From: Chlamydomonas reinhardtii
Lineage: Eukaryota > Chlorophyta > Chlorophyceae > Chlamydomonadales > Chlamydomonadaceae
Length of the DNA: 64,000 bases
Reading direction: 5' to 3'
Assembly: GCF_000002595.2 (NCBI RefSeq)
Contig: NC_057010.1
Span: forward strand, 2,164,721 to 2,228,720
Shown: piece after piece, positions 33,055-43,105 of the stretch
How positions within the stretch are numbered: the first letter of the stretch is position 1
Layout: the number at the start of each line of letters is the position of its first letter
The notes under the pieces: generated by a model
Seen by the model: the letters and a program-made list of their open reading frames with translations, nothing else
Told to the model about the DNA's origin: nothing
Database searches by the model: none
Translations under genes and position numbers: made by a program

Positions 33055-35862
33055 ATGGCCCTCGTTGGAGCGGCCATCGGCGCTGTGTCCGCGCTAGGCA
33101 TACGCGAACTAGTAGTCCGGCTGCTCCACAGAAAGGACACTGCGAGCGCGACGGGAGGGGCGAAGCCTACCGAAATCGTCGCGAATGGCACGTCGCATTC
33201 TGCGAACGCCGTGCCAGCCACAACGCCGAGCTCCAGCGCTGCATCTGGAAGCTCTGCAGCTGCAGATTGGCAACCAGCGCGGCACGTGAAGGCGCCACAC
33301 CCGGGCTGGAAGCCGGGCCAGCCGCAGCCCTGTCCGCTGCCCGGTGCGGACACGTTCATCGAGGTAGACACCAAGACCACGCCACGTGAGCGCTCAGTGG
33401 GTTCGCATGGGTGGATTGGATGGAGCTTTACACGCGGATGACAGGCTTTACAGAGGGAGCTTTAGAGTGGTTGCTGGGTGGGAATTAGACTGGAAAGCAA
33501 GAAGTGAGTACGTGGGGTTCACCACACGGGTTCACCACATTCCAGTCTTACCCGCACGCCGCTCCAGTTCGCGCTTGCCGCCACCTTCTCCTCTCCCTGT
33601 CCGCCCATCTCCCACTTCCCTCCCCAAACCCCGGACCCCGAACCCCGAACCCCACACCATCACCCCGACCGCAGCCGGCGACCTGTACCCGCTGGTCATC
33701 TCCGCCGCTGTGCCGCGCCCGGTGGCCTTCATCTCCTCGGTGGACTCGGCCGGCGCTGTGAACCTGTCCCCCTACAGCTTCTTCAACGCCATGGGTAAGG
33801 GACGGACACACAGGGCCGGAGGAGGATGTTGGGAGAGGGCAGGGGGCGAGGGAAGGGAAGGGAAGGGCAGGGGGCGAGGCGGCGTAGCCGCACCAGGGGG
33901 GGGGGGCATGATGCACAGCCGCGAGCGATGCCGCCGTGCAGTCAACGAAAGCGGGTGTTTGCGATTTTGGCACACACTCCGCCCACCCTCTCGCAGGCCT
34001 TGCTATCCATGTTCCCAAAGGCTCGCCCTGTAACCGCTCACTAAGCGCCGTCCATCCAGCCGCGCGTCTCGCTATCCATGTCGCCACCACCCGTGATCCC
34101 GCCCCTGTCACCTCCCACCCCCGCCAGGCTTCAACCCGCCCACGGTGGCTATCGGTCTGTGCCACAGCCCCGCCCGGCTCGAGGGCAAGAAGGACACCCT
34201 GCACAACATCGAGCAGACCGGGTGCGGGTGGGGATATGCCCGGGGGGGGGGGGACCAGCCAACGTGGGGTTGCAGGCGAGGGCAGGGAAGATGCGGTGGT
34301 CTGCGCGCATCCCAGGAGCTGCCACCATGCTTGGTGTGGGAGCGGGGTGTGCAGATTCATCAGCCTGTGCCCGTTGTGTGCCATGCACTACTCACAGCTC
34401 ACCCGCACCCGCACACATTCTCACGCACACACGCCTGCTCCCTGACACGCACAGCGAGTTTGTGGTGAACATCATGAGTGAGTGGTTCGTGGAGGCGGCC
34501 AACCACACCTGCGGCGACTACCCCCGGGGCGTGGACGAGATGAAGCTGGCGGGTCTCACGCCGCTGGCCTCAACCAAGGTGCGAGGCGGAGGTGTGTGTG
34601 GAGGTGTGTGTGGAGGTGTAGGGGTGTGGGAGGCTTGGGGCTCACGGGGTGGGTGTGTTGGTGTGGAGCTCTGAAGGGGGGGATGTAGGCTCCATGGCTC
34701 ACAGTGAGGTTTTGGGCGCAGCCAAGCTCATCCTGACCCAACCAACCGGGAGCCAGGACCTCGGGGGCAGGTGCTTTAGGCGACGAGCCGCGGTCGACGG
34801 CGGAGGCAGGACCGCACACGTCAATCAACGACGGAAAGTCGCAGCCCGTCGGTCGGGCCGTTGACCGCATGTATGCGCGTCTCGCGTTACATCGTTTGCT
34901 CGGGTGTGGTGTGTCCGGACTCCGGAGTGTTTGAACGGCGCCCGTGTGGTGGTGTTAAAGAGCACAAGGAAAACATAGCGCAAAGATAGTGCATGCGATG
35001 CAGCAAAGCGACGGTTTACGGATGTGTGGTGGTGTGTGTTTGGACGCAGGTCCGGCCGCCGCGTGTGGCGGAGTCGGCTGTGCACATGGAGTGCCGGCTG
35101 CGAACCATCCACCACGTCAAGAACGAGTGAGTGGAGGATCATGGATGCAGCGAGCGCGGGCACGCGAGGGCGAGCCGGCGAGGGCAGAGAGTCAACGGCG
35201 CTGGGCGCTCGCCGCCCCCACGACTCCCAACGGGACCACTGCCAAGGCCGCCGTGTTGCTGCACCCCTGGGACACATGCGTGGGGCTCGGGCAGTCAACC
35301 TCACCGCCTGCTACACTACTGCACCTGCCTACGCCTCCACTTCCATAACTAATCATGAATGAACCCCCCCCCACACACACACACGCACACACGCACACGG
35401 ACACGCGCACACGCGCACACCACCTCACCCCCTACTGCGCGCTCTGTGGGCTGGTTCTGGGTCTTGTAAACTACCCCAGCATTATCCATTAGCCACCATC
35501 CCACCACCCCGCGACCCATCCCCCACCACAGGACCACGGGTGCCGTGACCACCTCCATCGCCATCGGCGAGGTGCTGGCCTTCCACGTCAGCGCCGCCGT
35601 GGCGGGCCGCAGCCCCAGCGGCAAACTCACGGTGGATCCCGTGGCCCTGGCGCCCGTGGCGCGTTGCGGTGGCGTGACGTACGCGCGCTGTACGGAGCTG
35701 TACGAGATCGGGCGGCCGGACGGGCAGGGGCGGTACCCCGGGGAGGCGGCGGGCAAGAAGGAGGGGGAGGGCGGCAAGGCGGGCGGGGCGGGACAGGGGC
35801 AGGGACAACAGGGGCAGGGGCAGGGGCAAAAGCCTCCGGCGGCGGGTGCGAGCGGCGGGTAG
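33055..35862 (+). CDS. Flavin reductase-like, FMN-binding split-barrel protein
   Basis: Six exons agree in phase: 33055-33385, 33675-33794, 34128-34221, 34455-34578, 35050-35126 and 35532-35862; 358 residues. The core matches the flavin reductase-like/flavoredoxin family: YPLVISAAVPRPVAFISSVD, GAVNLSPYSFFNAMGFNPPT, FVVNIMSEWFVEAANHTC, and AVTTSIAIGEVLAFHV near the C-terminus. Family members bind FMN and reduce flavins or act as flavin-dependent oxidoreductases; the substrate here is not predictable. The first ~20 residues (ALVGAAIGAVSALGIRELVV) form a hydrophobic segment that could anchor or target the protein. An in-frame ATG at 32953 would add 34 residues rich in Ser/Thr/Arg, possibly an organelle presequence. 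The C-terminus ends in a Gly/Gln-rich tail. Confidence 0.9.
34952..34996 (-). repeat. Dispersed ~45-bp intronic repeat, copy in flavin reductase gene
   Basis: On the minus strand: GCATGCACTATCTTTGCGC then TTTTCCTTGTGCTCTTTAAC. It lies in the intron before exon 5, antisense to the gene, bordered on both sides by GTGTGGTGG tracts. Confidence 0.82.
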
Positions 35863-36097
35863 GTTGCGCAAGGTTGTCCAAGGTTTGGGCAAGGGTGGCA
35901 AGGGGAGGGAGGGTTTTGTGCCGGGCACCTGCTGAGAGGCCGGAGGACAACTGTCAACTGGACAGGCTGGATGTGTGATGGGAGAGTGGTTAGGCAGGTT
36001 GGTGAAGTCCCGCAGGGCGCAGCTGATGGACAGGCTGGATGTGTGAGACGCGGAAGATTTGGGACATGTGTGAGAGGCGCGATTGTAGATGGTGACA

Positions 36098-36102
36098 TGT
36101 AA
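36098..36102 (+). terminator. TGTAA poly(A) signal, flavin reductase gene
   Basis: TGTAA 236 bases after the stop at 35862, in the gene's orientation. Confidence 0.5.
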
Positions 36103-36132
36103 CTGGTGTGCATACGGCGATGGCCCACGTCC

Positions 36133-36137
36133 TTACA
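36133..36137 (-). terminator. TGTAA poly(A) signal, PAP2 gene
   Basis: TTACA on the plus strand, which is TGTAA for the minus-strand gene, about 380 bases after its stop at 36519. Confidence 0.5.
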
Positions 36138-36518
36138 TGCAGTGACCCATGAACGCGCACGGTGCCAGACAATTCTGTCGGAGCTAGGCGGCAGCATGCG
36201 GCCAGCCAGCCACAGCGGGCCACGTCCTAGCCACAACCCGCCCGCCTGCAGCTCCACTGCAAATGCTACTTCAGCTACTACTGCTACCGCTCCTCCCCTG
36301 GTCGCTACTGCCACTATTGCCACAATGCTACCGCTACTGCTCCTCCGCGCTACTGTCCTTGTCGCCCGCCAACCTGCCTTAACGCTGTCCCATCGCACAC
36401 GCACACGCCCTTGTCGCCCGTGTTGCCCCTGCTGCTACCTCTGCTGCTACCCATGCTGCTACCTCTGCTGCTACCCCAGCTGCTACCCCTGCTGCTACCC
36501 CAGCTTCTGCCTCCTTAG

Positions 36519-37513
36519 CTACTGCCCCTGTTGCCCCTCCTGCCCCTGCCCCTGTTGCCCCTGCTGCCCCTGCTCCTGTTGCTGCTGCCTCTGCGCCAGC
36601 TGCGCCGTGGCCATGGCCAGCCCCGACACCAGCGCCAGGCTGAGGCCGCCGCCCGCCAGCGTGTCGCTCAGCCAGTGCGCATCGGCGCCCACACGCCCCA
36701 CCACCGTGGTGGCGGCGGACGCGGCCAGCAGGGGGCCCGCGTGCTCCTGCGCAGGCGGCACGGGTGTACAGGCAACATGGGGAGCAGGTTGGAATGAAGT
36801 CAGTCGTAGGAATTTCATCCGGATTTCACTGCACACGGACACGCGCGCACTGCCAAGAACACGGACACACACGCAGATGCTCAAGGGGGCGCCACACACC
36901 GGTCACCGCACCTCCACTTCTGACCACGAGCCACCACAGGCACCAAACTTGCACAGCACATGACCAGGCATGGGACCCGTGCAGCCTCCCCCGGTCTCAC
37001 CTGGGCCGCGTAGATCTTGTCCTTCACCGCTTGCGCGAAGCCGGCCACTGCACCGCCACTGCTACTGCCACTGCTGCCGGCTGCTTGCCGTTGTCCCTGC
37101 CCCTGCCCCTGCTCCCCCTGCTCCTGCTGCTGCCCTTCCTGCTGCTGCTGCCCCTGCTGCTGCTGCCTGCTGCCGTACACCACGGGCAGCAGTACGAAAA
37201 GCAGCGCGCCTACCGTCATGACGTCGGCGGCGGTGTGGCCGGAGGGAAAGGAGGCGGTGCGGTGGATGGGCGAGGGGCGCAGGCGGCCGAACGACTGCTT
37301 CAGCATGTCCATCAGCGTAGGGTCGTGCTCCACGGGGCCTGACAGGCGCGGAAAGGGAGTGACAAGTGCGTGGGCGTGGAGTCGGGGTTGGGTGCGGGGA
37401 TGGCATAATGACGAGAAAGCGGTGCGGCGACGTCCGGAGAGTTGCGGTGGACGTGGCTGTGGCCACGCCAAGCAGCCCACCACACCGTGCTCGCACACAT
37501 ACACACACATACG

Positions 37514-37575
<62 letters not shown>

Positions 37576-37614
37576 GCATACACTGTCTTTGCACAACGTT
37601 TTCCTTGTGCTCTT

Positions 37615-37658
<44 letters not shown>

Positions 37659-38980
37659 CACACATCCACACGGGTTCGCCACCCGCCCTCCCCAGTTTGC
37701 CTCGGTTTGGTTTGGTTGAGTATGGTGTTCACAACCCGCCCTCCCCCCCAGGCCCGTGCTGCTCACCCACGAAGTGCACCCACAGCAGCCAGCCCAGCGC
37801 ACACGCCTGCCAGCCCAGGGGGTTGTTGCGGGTCTGCAGGGGGCGGGGGGCGGGGAGGCACCGAGCTTCAGGGCCGCGCACCATGAAGCTGAGCCTCGGA
37901 GGTTACGGTACTGTTCTTTGGGAATACCCTTCCCTGGCGCCACCACAGGCCCCGCCTGCCCTGCCGCTGCCCTGTGCTACCACCCTTGTGGGTGCCCACG
38001 TTTCCTCCACTCCCCAGTTTGACTTGGTTTGGTTTCGTTCGGGCTGGAATTTACAATCCCCCACTCAACACTCCCCGCTCGGCCACGCACCATGGCTGTG
38101 GCGGTTGTGAAGATCCAGCCAATGGTAGCTGCCAGCAGCCAGCCGTTACTCAGCACGGTTCCAAACAGCGCCCGTCGCAGCCCTGGATCCAGATTCGACA
38201 GCACCCACTCGTGCAGCCCCGAGTCCAGAGGCTGGTGCCGGGCGCGCGGGGATGGTGAGTGTGATTGCCGCGGGGACAGAGGGGTGTGACTTGCATAAGT
38301 GCAGACATCTAGGAGGAATGCACAGGGGAGGACACCATGCCTAGCCGCACGTGCAGTAGCCCGACTCCGAAAGTGCAAGCACAAGGCTCCTAGCTCCCAG
38401 CACGCATCCCTAACCCCCAGTACGCACCACCCACCACCCACCATTTACACCCCACCAGGATACACACGCACACGCACACACACGCACCTGCAGCAGGTGT
38501 GCCGAGTCTGGGTGGAACACGTCCACGGCCACCACACTGTACAGCACAAGGCCCGACACGAATACGGCGGGATGGGCTATAGGGCTGGAGAAGGCGGCGG
38601 TGGCAGCTGGCGTGGAGGAGGCAAGGGAAGGGGAGGAGGGGGAGGAGGGGGAGGGCAAGGCCGTGTCAACCACGGCGGATTCTGTGGGGTGGAAGGGAGC
38701 GGAAGGCGAAGGGAAAGGTTACCAAGAGGGGGCTGAAGGTAAGGGGCGCAGCGTGCAGTCATGGAGGAGCAGCTTCAGCGACGCTCTCACCCTGAAGGGA
38801 GGCCAGCGCATCGCTGCCTCCATCTCCTGATATTTTCTGGCTCGCTAGTACCTCTACAGCCGCCTGCACCGCTGCTTCCTTGTTCACGCTCGCTGCTCGC
38901 GGGCGAGCCGGGGGGCGAACGCGTTGGTGGGTTCGCAGTCGGTGCCCCAGAGCTTGCCTTTGAGTATGAAGACAGTTCAT
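36519..38980 (-). CDS. PAP2-family phosphatase (lipid phosphate phosphatase-like)
   Basis: Six exons agree in phase: 38980-38791, 38681-38488, 38231-38091, 37833-37767, 37338-37001 and 36746-36519; 385 residues. All three PAP2 catalytic motifs are present: KQSFGRLRP (K-x6-RP), FPSGHTAAD, and GRVGADAHWLSD (R-x5-H-x3-D; the usual Ser before Arg is Gly). Hydrophobic segments fit a multi-pass membrane enzyme (VFVSGLVLYSVVAVDVF, WLLAATIGWIFTTATAM, VMTVGALLFVLLPVVYG). The family dephosphorylates phosphatidate or other lipid phosphates. A Gln/Gly-rich insertion separates motif 2 from motif 3. The N-terminus from 38980 is basic (LGHRLRTHQRVRPPARPRAA), compatible with organelle targeting; an ATG at 39094 would extend it. 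It is head to head with the JmjC gene. Confidence 0.92.
37514..37573. repeat. (CA)n microsatellite in a PAP2 intron, left block
   Basis: About 27 CA units directly left of a copy of the dispersed ~45-bp repeat. Confidence 0.92.
37576..37618 (+). repeat. Dispersed ~45-bp intronic repeat, copy in PAP2 gene
   Basis: Reads GCATACACTGTCTTTGC, ACAAC, then GTTTTCCTTGTGCTCTTTAA. It is embedded between two (CA)n blocks in the intron between PAP2 exons 4 and 5, antisense to the gene. It is the cleanest copy and serves here as the reference. Confidence 0.85.
37618..37656. repeat. (CA)n microsatellite in a PAP2 intron, right block
   Basis: About 19 CA units directly right of the dispersed repeat copy. 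Confidence 0.92.
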
Positions 38981-39255
38981 CGTGTTGTCTGTAGCGTTAT
39001 TAAATACATCACAGGCAAAGAGGAGACTAGGAGAGCTACGAAGGGTACGTTCGGGCAAGCATGGAACGGAACCGGATCCTGACTGGCCTTCCATTCGGAA
39101 CAGGGCAGTATCAACCGATTGATGCGTAATTCAAAAGTCACCGACGGGGACGTATACACACGGCTGAAAGACAGGGGCTAGCACTGTACAGTCTTGGGGA
39201 AGAAGCATTTCTTCGTGCGCACTTTCAGGAGCACAATGAAGTACTTACAATACTG
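38981..39255. promoter_or_regulatory. Divergent promoter region, PAP2 / F-box-JmjC gene
   Basis: The two start codons face away from each other across 275 bases of lower GC content, so the genes share an upstream region. No specific element is claimed. Confidence 0.55.
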
Positions 39256-42200
39256 ATGAGAAAAAGCTCAAATACCGCATTGAAGCCAGCGCGAGCCCTG
39301 TGCACGATGGCGAGCCAGGAGTTGTCGGCAAATGGGAACAAGGGGCTCGACAGCACCGGTGCAATGGAACTGTCCGCAGACGCGAAGCTGCGAGAGGAAG
39401 GGCTTGGCTCGCTGGGCGTGCTGCCGGATCACTTGCTATCCTACATCATGTACCTGCTCGACGTTGAGGACATGGTACGCGTCTCCTGCGTCAGCCGGCT
39501 GCTGCGTGTGCTGGGCTGCGAGGAGCCGCTGTGGCTGGCGCTCAGCCTGAAACTGCAGAACGGGCTCGTGGAATACAAGGCAGGTGGCGGCAGGGGGCCC
39601 CGGGTGGATTGGTTGGCATAGGGCGGGCAAACGGGAGTGGGGCTCAGGCTCTGCTGACACGCTGGCGTCTCGGGCGGCGCGGGCTCAACAGTACAAACAC
39701 AGCGAGGCACACCGCAACAAACCATTAGTATCACATAGGACCTTTCCTTCACATCAAACTTCCCGGCCCCCACAAACCCCGTCCAGGCCAACTGGCGGCA
39801 GACCGCGCTCGCCAGCTACCGGCGGCCCCGTGCCGGGCCCGTGCCGCCCCTCGCCGTGGCGGCGGCCGCCCGCCCGCCGGCGCCGCTGCCCGGGCTGGCC
39901 TCACTGTTCCTGTACAAGCGCTGGTGGGAGGCGTGTGGGGGGCTGCGTGGGGCTGTGGGTGTGTGTGGGGCCGCGTGCGCGGCATGGGTCAGGTTCGGAG
40001 GGCTGCGGGGCCATGCGGCCAGGGTGGGAGCCACATGGTGCGCCGTCCCTGCCCGTGTCGGCATCAGCGCTGGTACGGTTTAATTGCCCGTGTTTGGGAC
40101 TCGGGTGCGCGCTGCACGTCTGCGACCGCCAAGGCTTACGGTACCCTGTACGGCTGCCTCATCCTGTCCACCTGTCCGCCTGCACATGCCCCCAACCGCC
40201 CACCTCCACATCTCCCCAACCCTCCGCCTCCAACCCATCCTAGGTATCGCTGCCATGTGGACCTGCGCGGTTTCCTGCCGCCGCCAGACGCCGCCACCGT
40301 GCCGCGGGTGGTGGCGGCGGGCGGGCCGGCGGCGGCGGCGGGCGCTGGCATGAGCCCAGCCGAGTTCCGGCGGCTGTACGACGGCCCCGGGCTGCCGGTG
40401 CTGCTGCAGGGCCTGCAGGACAGCTGGCCAGGTGCGGGGGCGGGAGTTAGGGCGGCGGGAGGTTTCGCGGGAGGTTGGGGTGGGAGCTTGGGTGGTGGGA
40501 GGGAGTATGGGCAGAGCGTAGAGACTTGGGTGGCGGGAGGGGGTATGGGCAGCGGGAGGCTTGGCAGGAAATTGTGCTGGACGCGCGGCATGGCATGCTG
40601 GCGGTGCTCTGCCGGCGCGAGCAACCGCCTCTGCCCCACACCCACACCACATCCCCGCACTGCCGCCTGCTGCCGCAGCCGCCTGCTGGAGCCTGCCGGC
40701 GCTGTGCGCGGCCTTCCCCGCCGCGGCCTTCAAGGTCACCAAGCCGCACGGCGGCCGGGCGCTCATGACGCTGCCCGCCTACGTCGACTACATGGCACGA
40801 CAGGTGGGGGGGGAGGCGTGGCGGGGGGAGGCGGGAGGCGGAAGATCGGGGCCTGCAAGGCCAGACCCTGGAACTTGCGGTTGGGCCGGTCGTGGGCTTA
40901 TGCTGTGCCCCCAAGAAACAGGAACACATGAAAGCCAACGCTCACGCATCCAAGCCCTTGCATCCACCCGGTCATGCCGACACACGCGCCCACCGCACTT
41001 GTTGGCGGGTACGGGCACTCGCGACCAGCCCGCTGGCAACCACTGACCAGTATCCCTCACCCCTATTGCTCGTGGCTACGCCCTCTCGTCTTATTTAACA
41101 TGCATGGAACCCCTCCCCTCCGCCCCTCCACCCCGCTGACCCCGTCACCCCCCACCACCCACCCACCCGCCTAGGCTGACGAGGAGCCTCTGTACATCTT
41201 CGACCCGGACTTTGTGGAGGCGGCGCCGGGGCTGCGGCGGATGTACGACATACCCGCCGTGTTTGAACAGGTGGGGGGCAGGGGTGCTGCACCCCTGGTT
41301 TGGGGGTTTTCGGCAGGGGCGTTACTCGGTCATCGTTGGCCCCTTTTCCCATAAAACAGATACCGTACACACACACCACTACGGTAGCAGTTACCGCAGT
41401 CTGCAATCCTGTGAGCCCAGCCTGTATGCGTTCTGCGTCCCATCCGCCCCGCACCACAACCTGCCCGGCTGCCCCCACCCGCACCTCCCAGCCCATTTCT
41501 TGAATCTAGCAACCCGCACCCGCCCTATCTCCCCGCCTGCTGCTGCCGCCGCCGCCCCCGCCCCCGCCACAGGACTACATGGGTGTGCTGCCGGGTGGCG
41601 GGCGGCCGCACCACCGCTGGCTGGTGCTGGGGCCGGCACGTGCGGGCGCCTCCTGGCACGTGGACCCCTCCCTCACCAGCGCATGGAACGCCCTGCTGTC
41701 GGGTGCGTGGGCAGCGCGTGTGTGTATGTGCAAACACGAGATAGGGGAGCGCGTGTGTGTATGTGCATGTGTGTGTGTGTGACCATGTGCCATTCGCCCC
41801 TCCTGGCTCCTCACCCCGCTTGGCATACGCTGCGTCTTGGCACCTCACATTTCCTCATGGCAATGATGGCAACAACCTCACCCCACCCTCGCCCCCGCCC
41901 CCGCCCTCGCCCCGCCAGGCCGCAAGCGCTGGGCCCTGTACCCGCCCCACAGCCCGCCGCCGGGCGTGGCGCTGTCGGACGACGGCGAGGACGCCCGCCC
42001 TGACGACGCCGACGGCCTGACCAGCCTGCAGTGGTGGCTGGAGGTCTACCCCTCGCTGCCGCCCGAGCGCCGGCCCATCGAGTTCGTGCAGGAGCCGGGT
42101 GGGCACTGGGGCGGGCTGGGCACAGGGGCGGGGCGGGCCGGGGCGGGGCGCGGCGGGGCGGGGCGGGGTTAAATAGCGAGAAGTTAGAGCCGTGTGTGGG

Positions 42201-43074
42201 TAGACCCGTGCAGGCCGAAGGGTAAAGGGGCGCGTGTGACCGCACGTTGAGTAGCTCATTCCACTTACCCCATTCCATTTACCCTATTGCTCAACGTACC
42301 CTGCAAGCATCCACTTACCAGCATTCAAACCCAAACCCCAATCTTTATGGCATCCTGTTCGCTGTCCAACGTGCGTCCTCATAACCCCGCTTCCCTCACC
42401 CCGCCTCCTCGCCTCCGTCCGCCCCTCACCCTCGCCTGTGCAGGCGAGGTGGTGTACATCCCCGGCGGCTGGTGGCACGCAGTGCTGAACCTGGAGACGG
42501 CGGTGGCGGTCACCCAGAACTACGTGGGCGACGCCAACCTGCCGCGCGTGGTCGCCTACATGGCGGCTGGCTCGTCGGCCTACTTCCGACAGCCGCTGAG
42601 CTACTACAGGTGATGGGGTGCGGGTTTGGGAGGTGGGCGGGATGCAGGGAGGGGCGGAGGGAGGATGACGGGTGGGAGAGGTACCGCCGTACGGTATCTC
42701 CTTGTACGACATGTTGTCGGACCGTGTACTGTGTGTGTGTGTGTGTGTATGTCCGCAGTCGCGAGGAGGTGGCGGCGTGGCGGGCGGCGTACCCCGGACC
42801 CATGGCGGCGGCGGACGCCGCGGCGGCGGCGGACGCAGCCGCCAGGGCGGCAGCGGCGGCCAGGGACAGCGCCAGCGGCGGCGGCGACACGAGCGGGAGT
42901 GAGGACTTCAGTGGCAGCGAGGTCGAGGTGGAGGTGGAGGGCGAGGGGGCTGGGGACAAGGCGGGCAGGGTAGGCGATGGAGGCAGCGACAGCAGTGACG
43001 TGGAAGGGAGTGGCAGCGAGAGCGGCAGCGACCCTGCTGCCAGCTGCCTGGATGAGAACGGCGTGGAGGGCGGA

Positions 43075-43105
<31 letters not shown>

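Larger units (their letters stand above)
35863..36518. other. Convergent 3' region, flavin reductase / PAP2
   Basis: Two genes end facing each other here. Both have a candidate TGTAA signal within about 35 bases of one another. The right half (36410-36520) is rich in GCTGCTACC and CCCTGCTGC units that continue the Gln-rich coding repeat of the PAP2 C-terminus past its stop. Confidence 0.6.
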
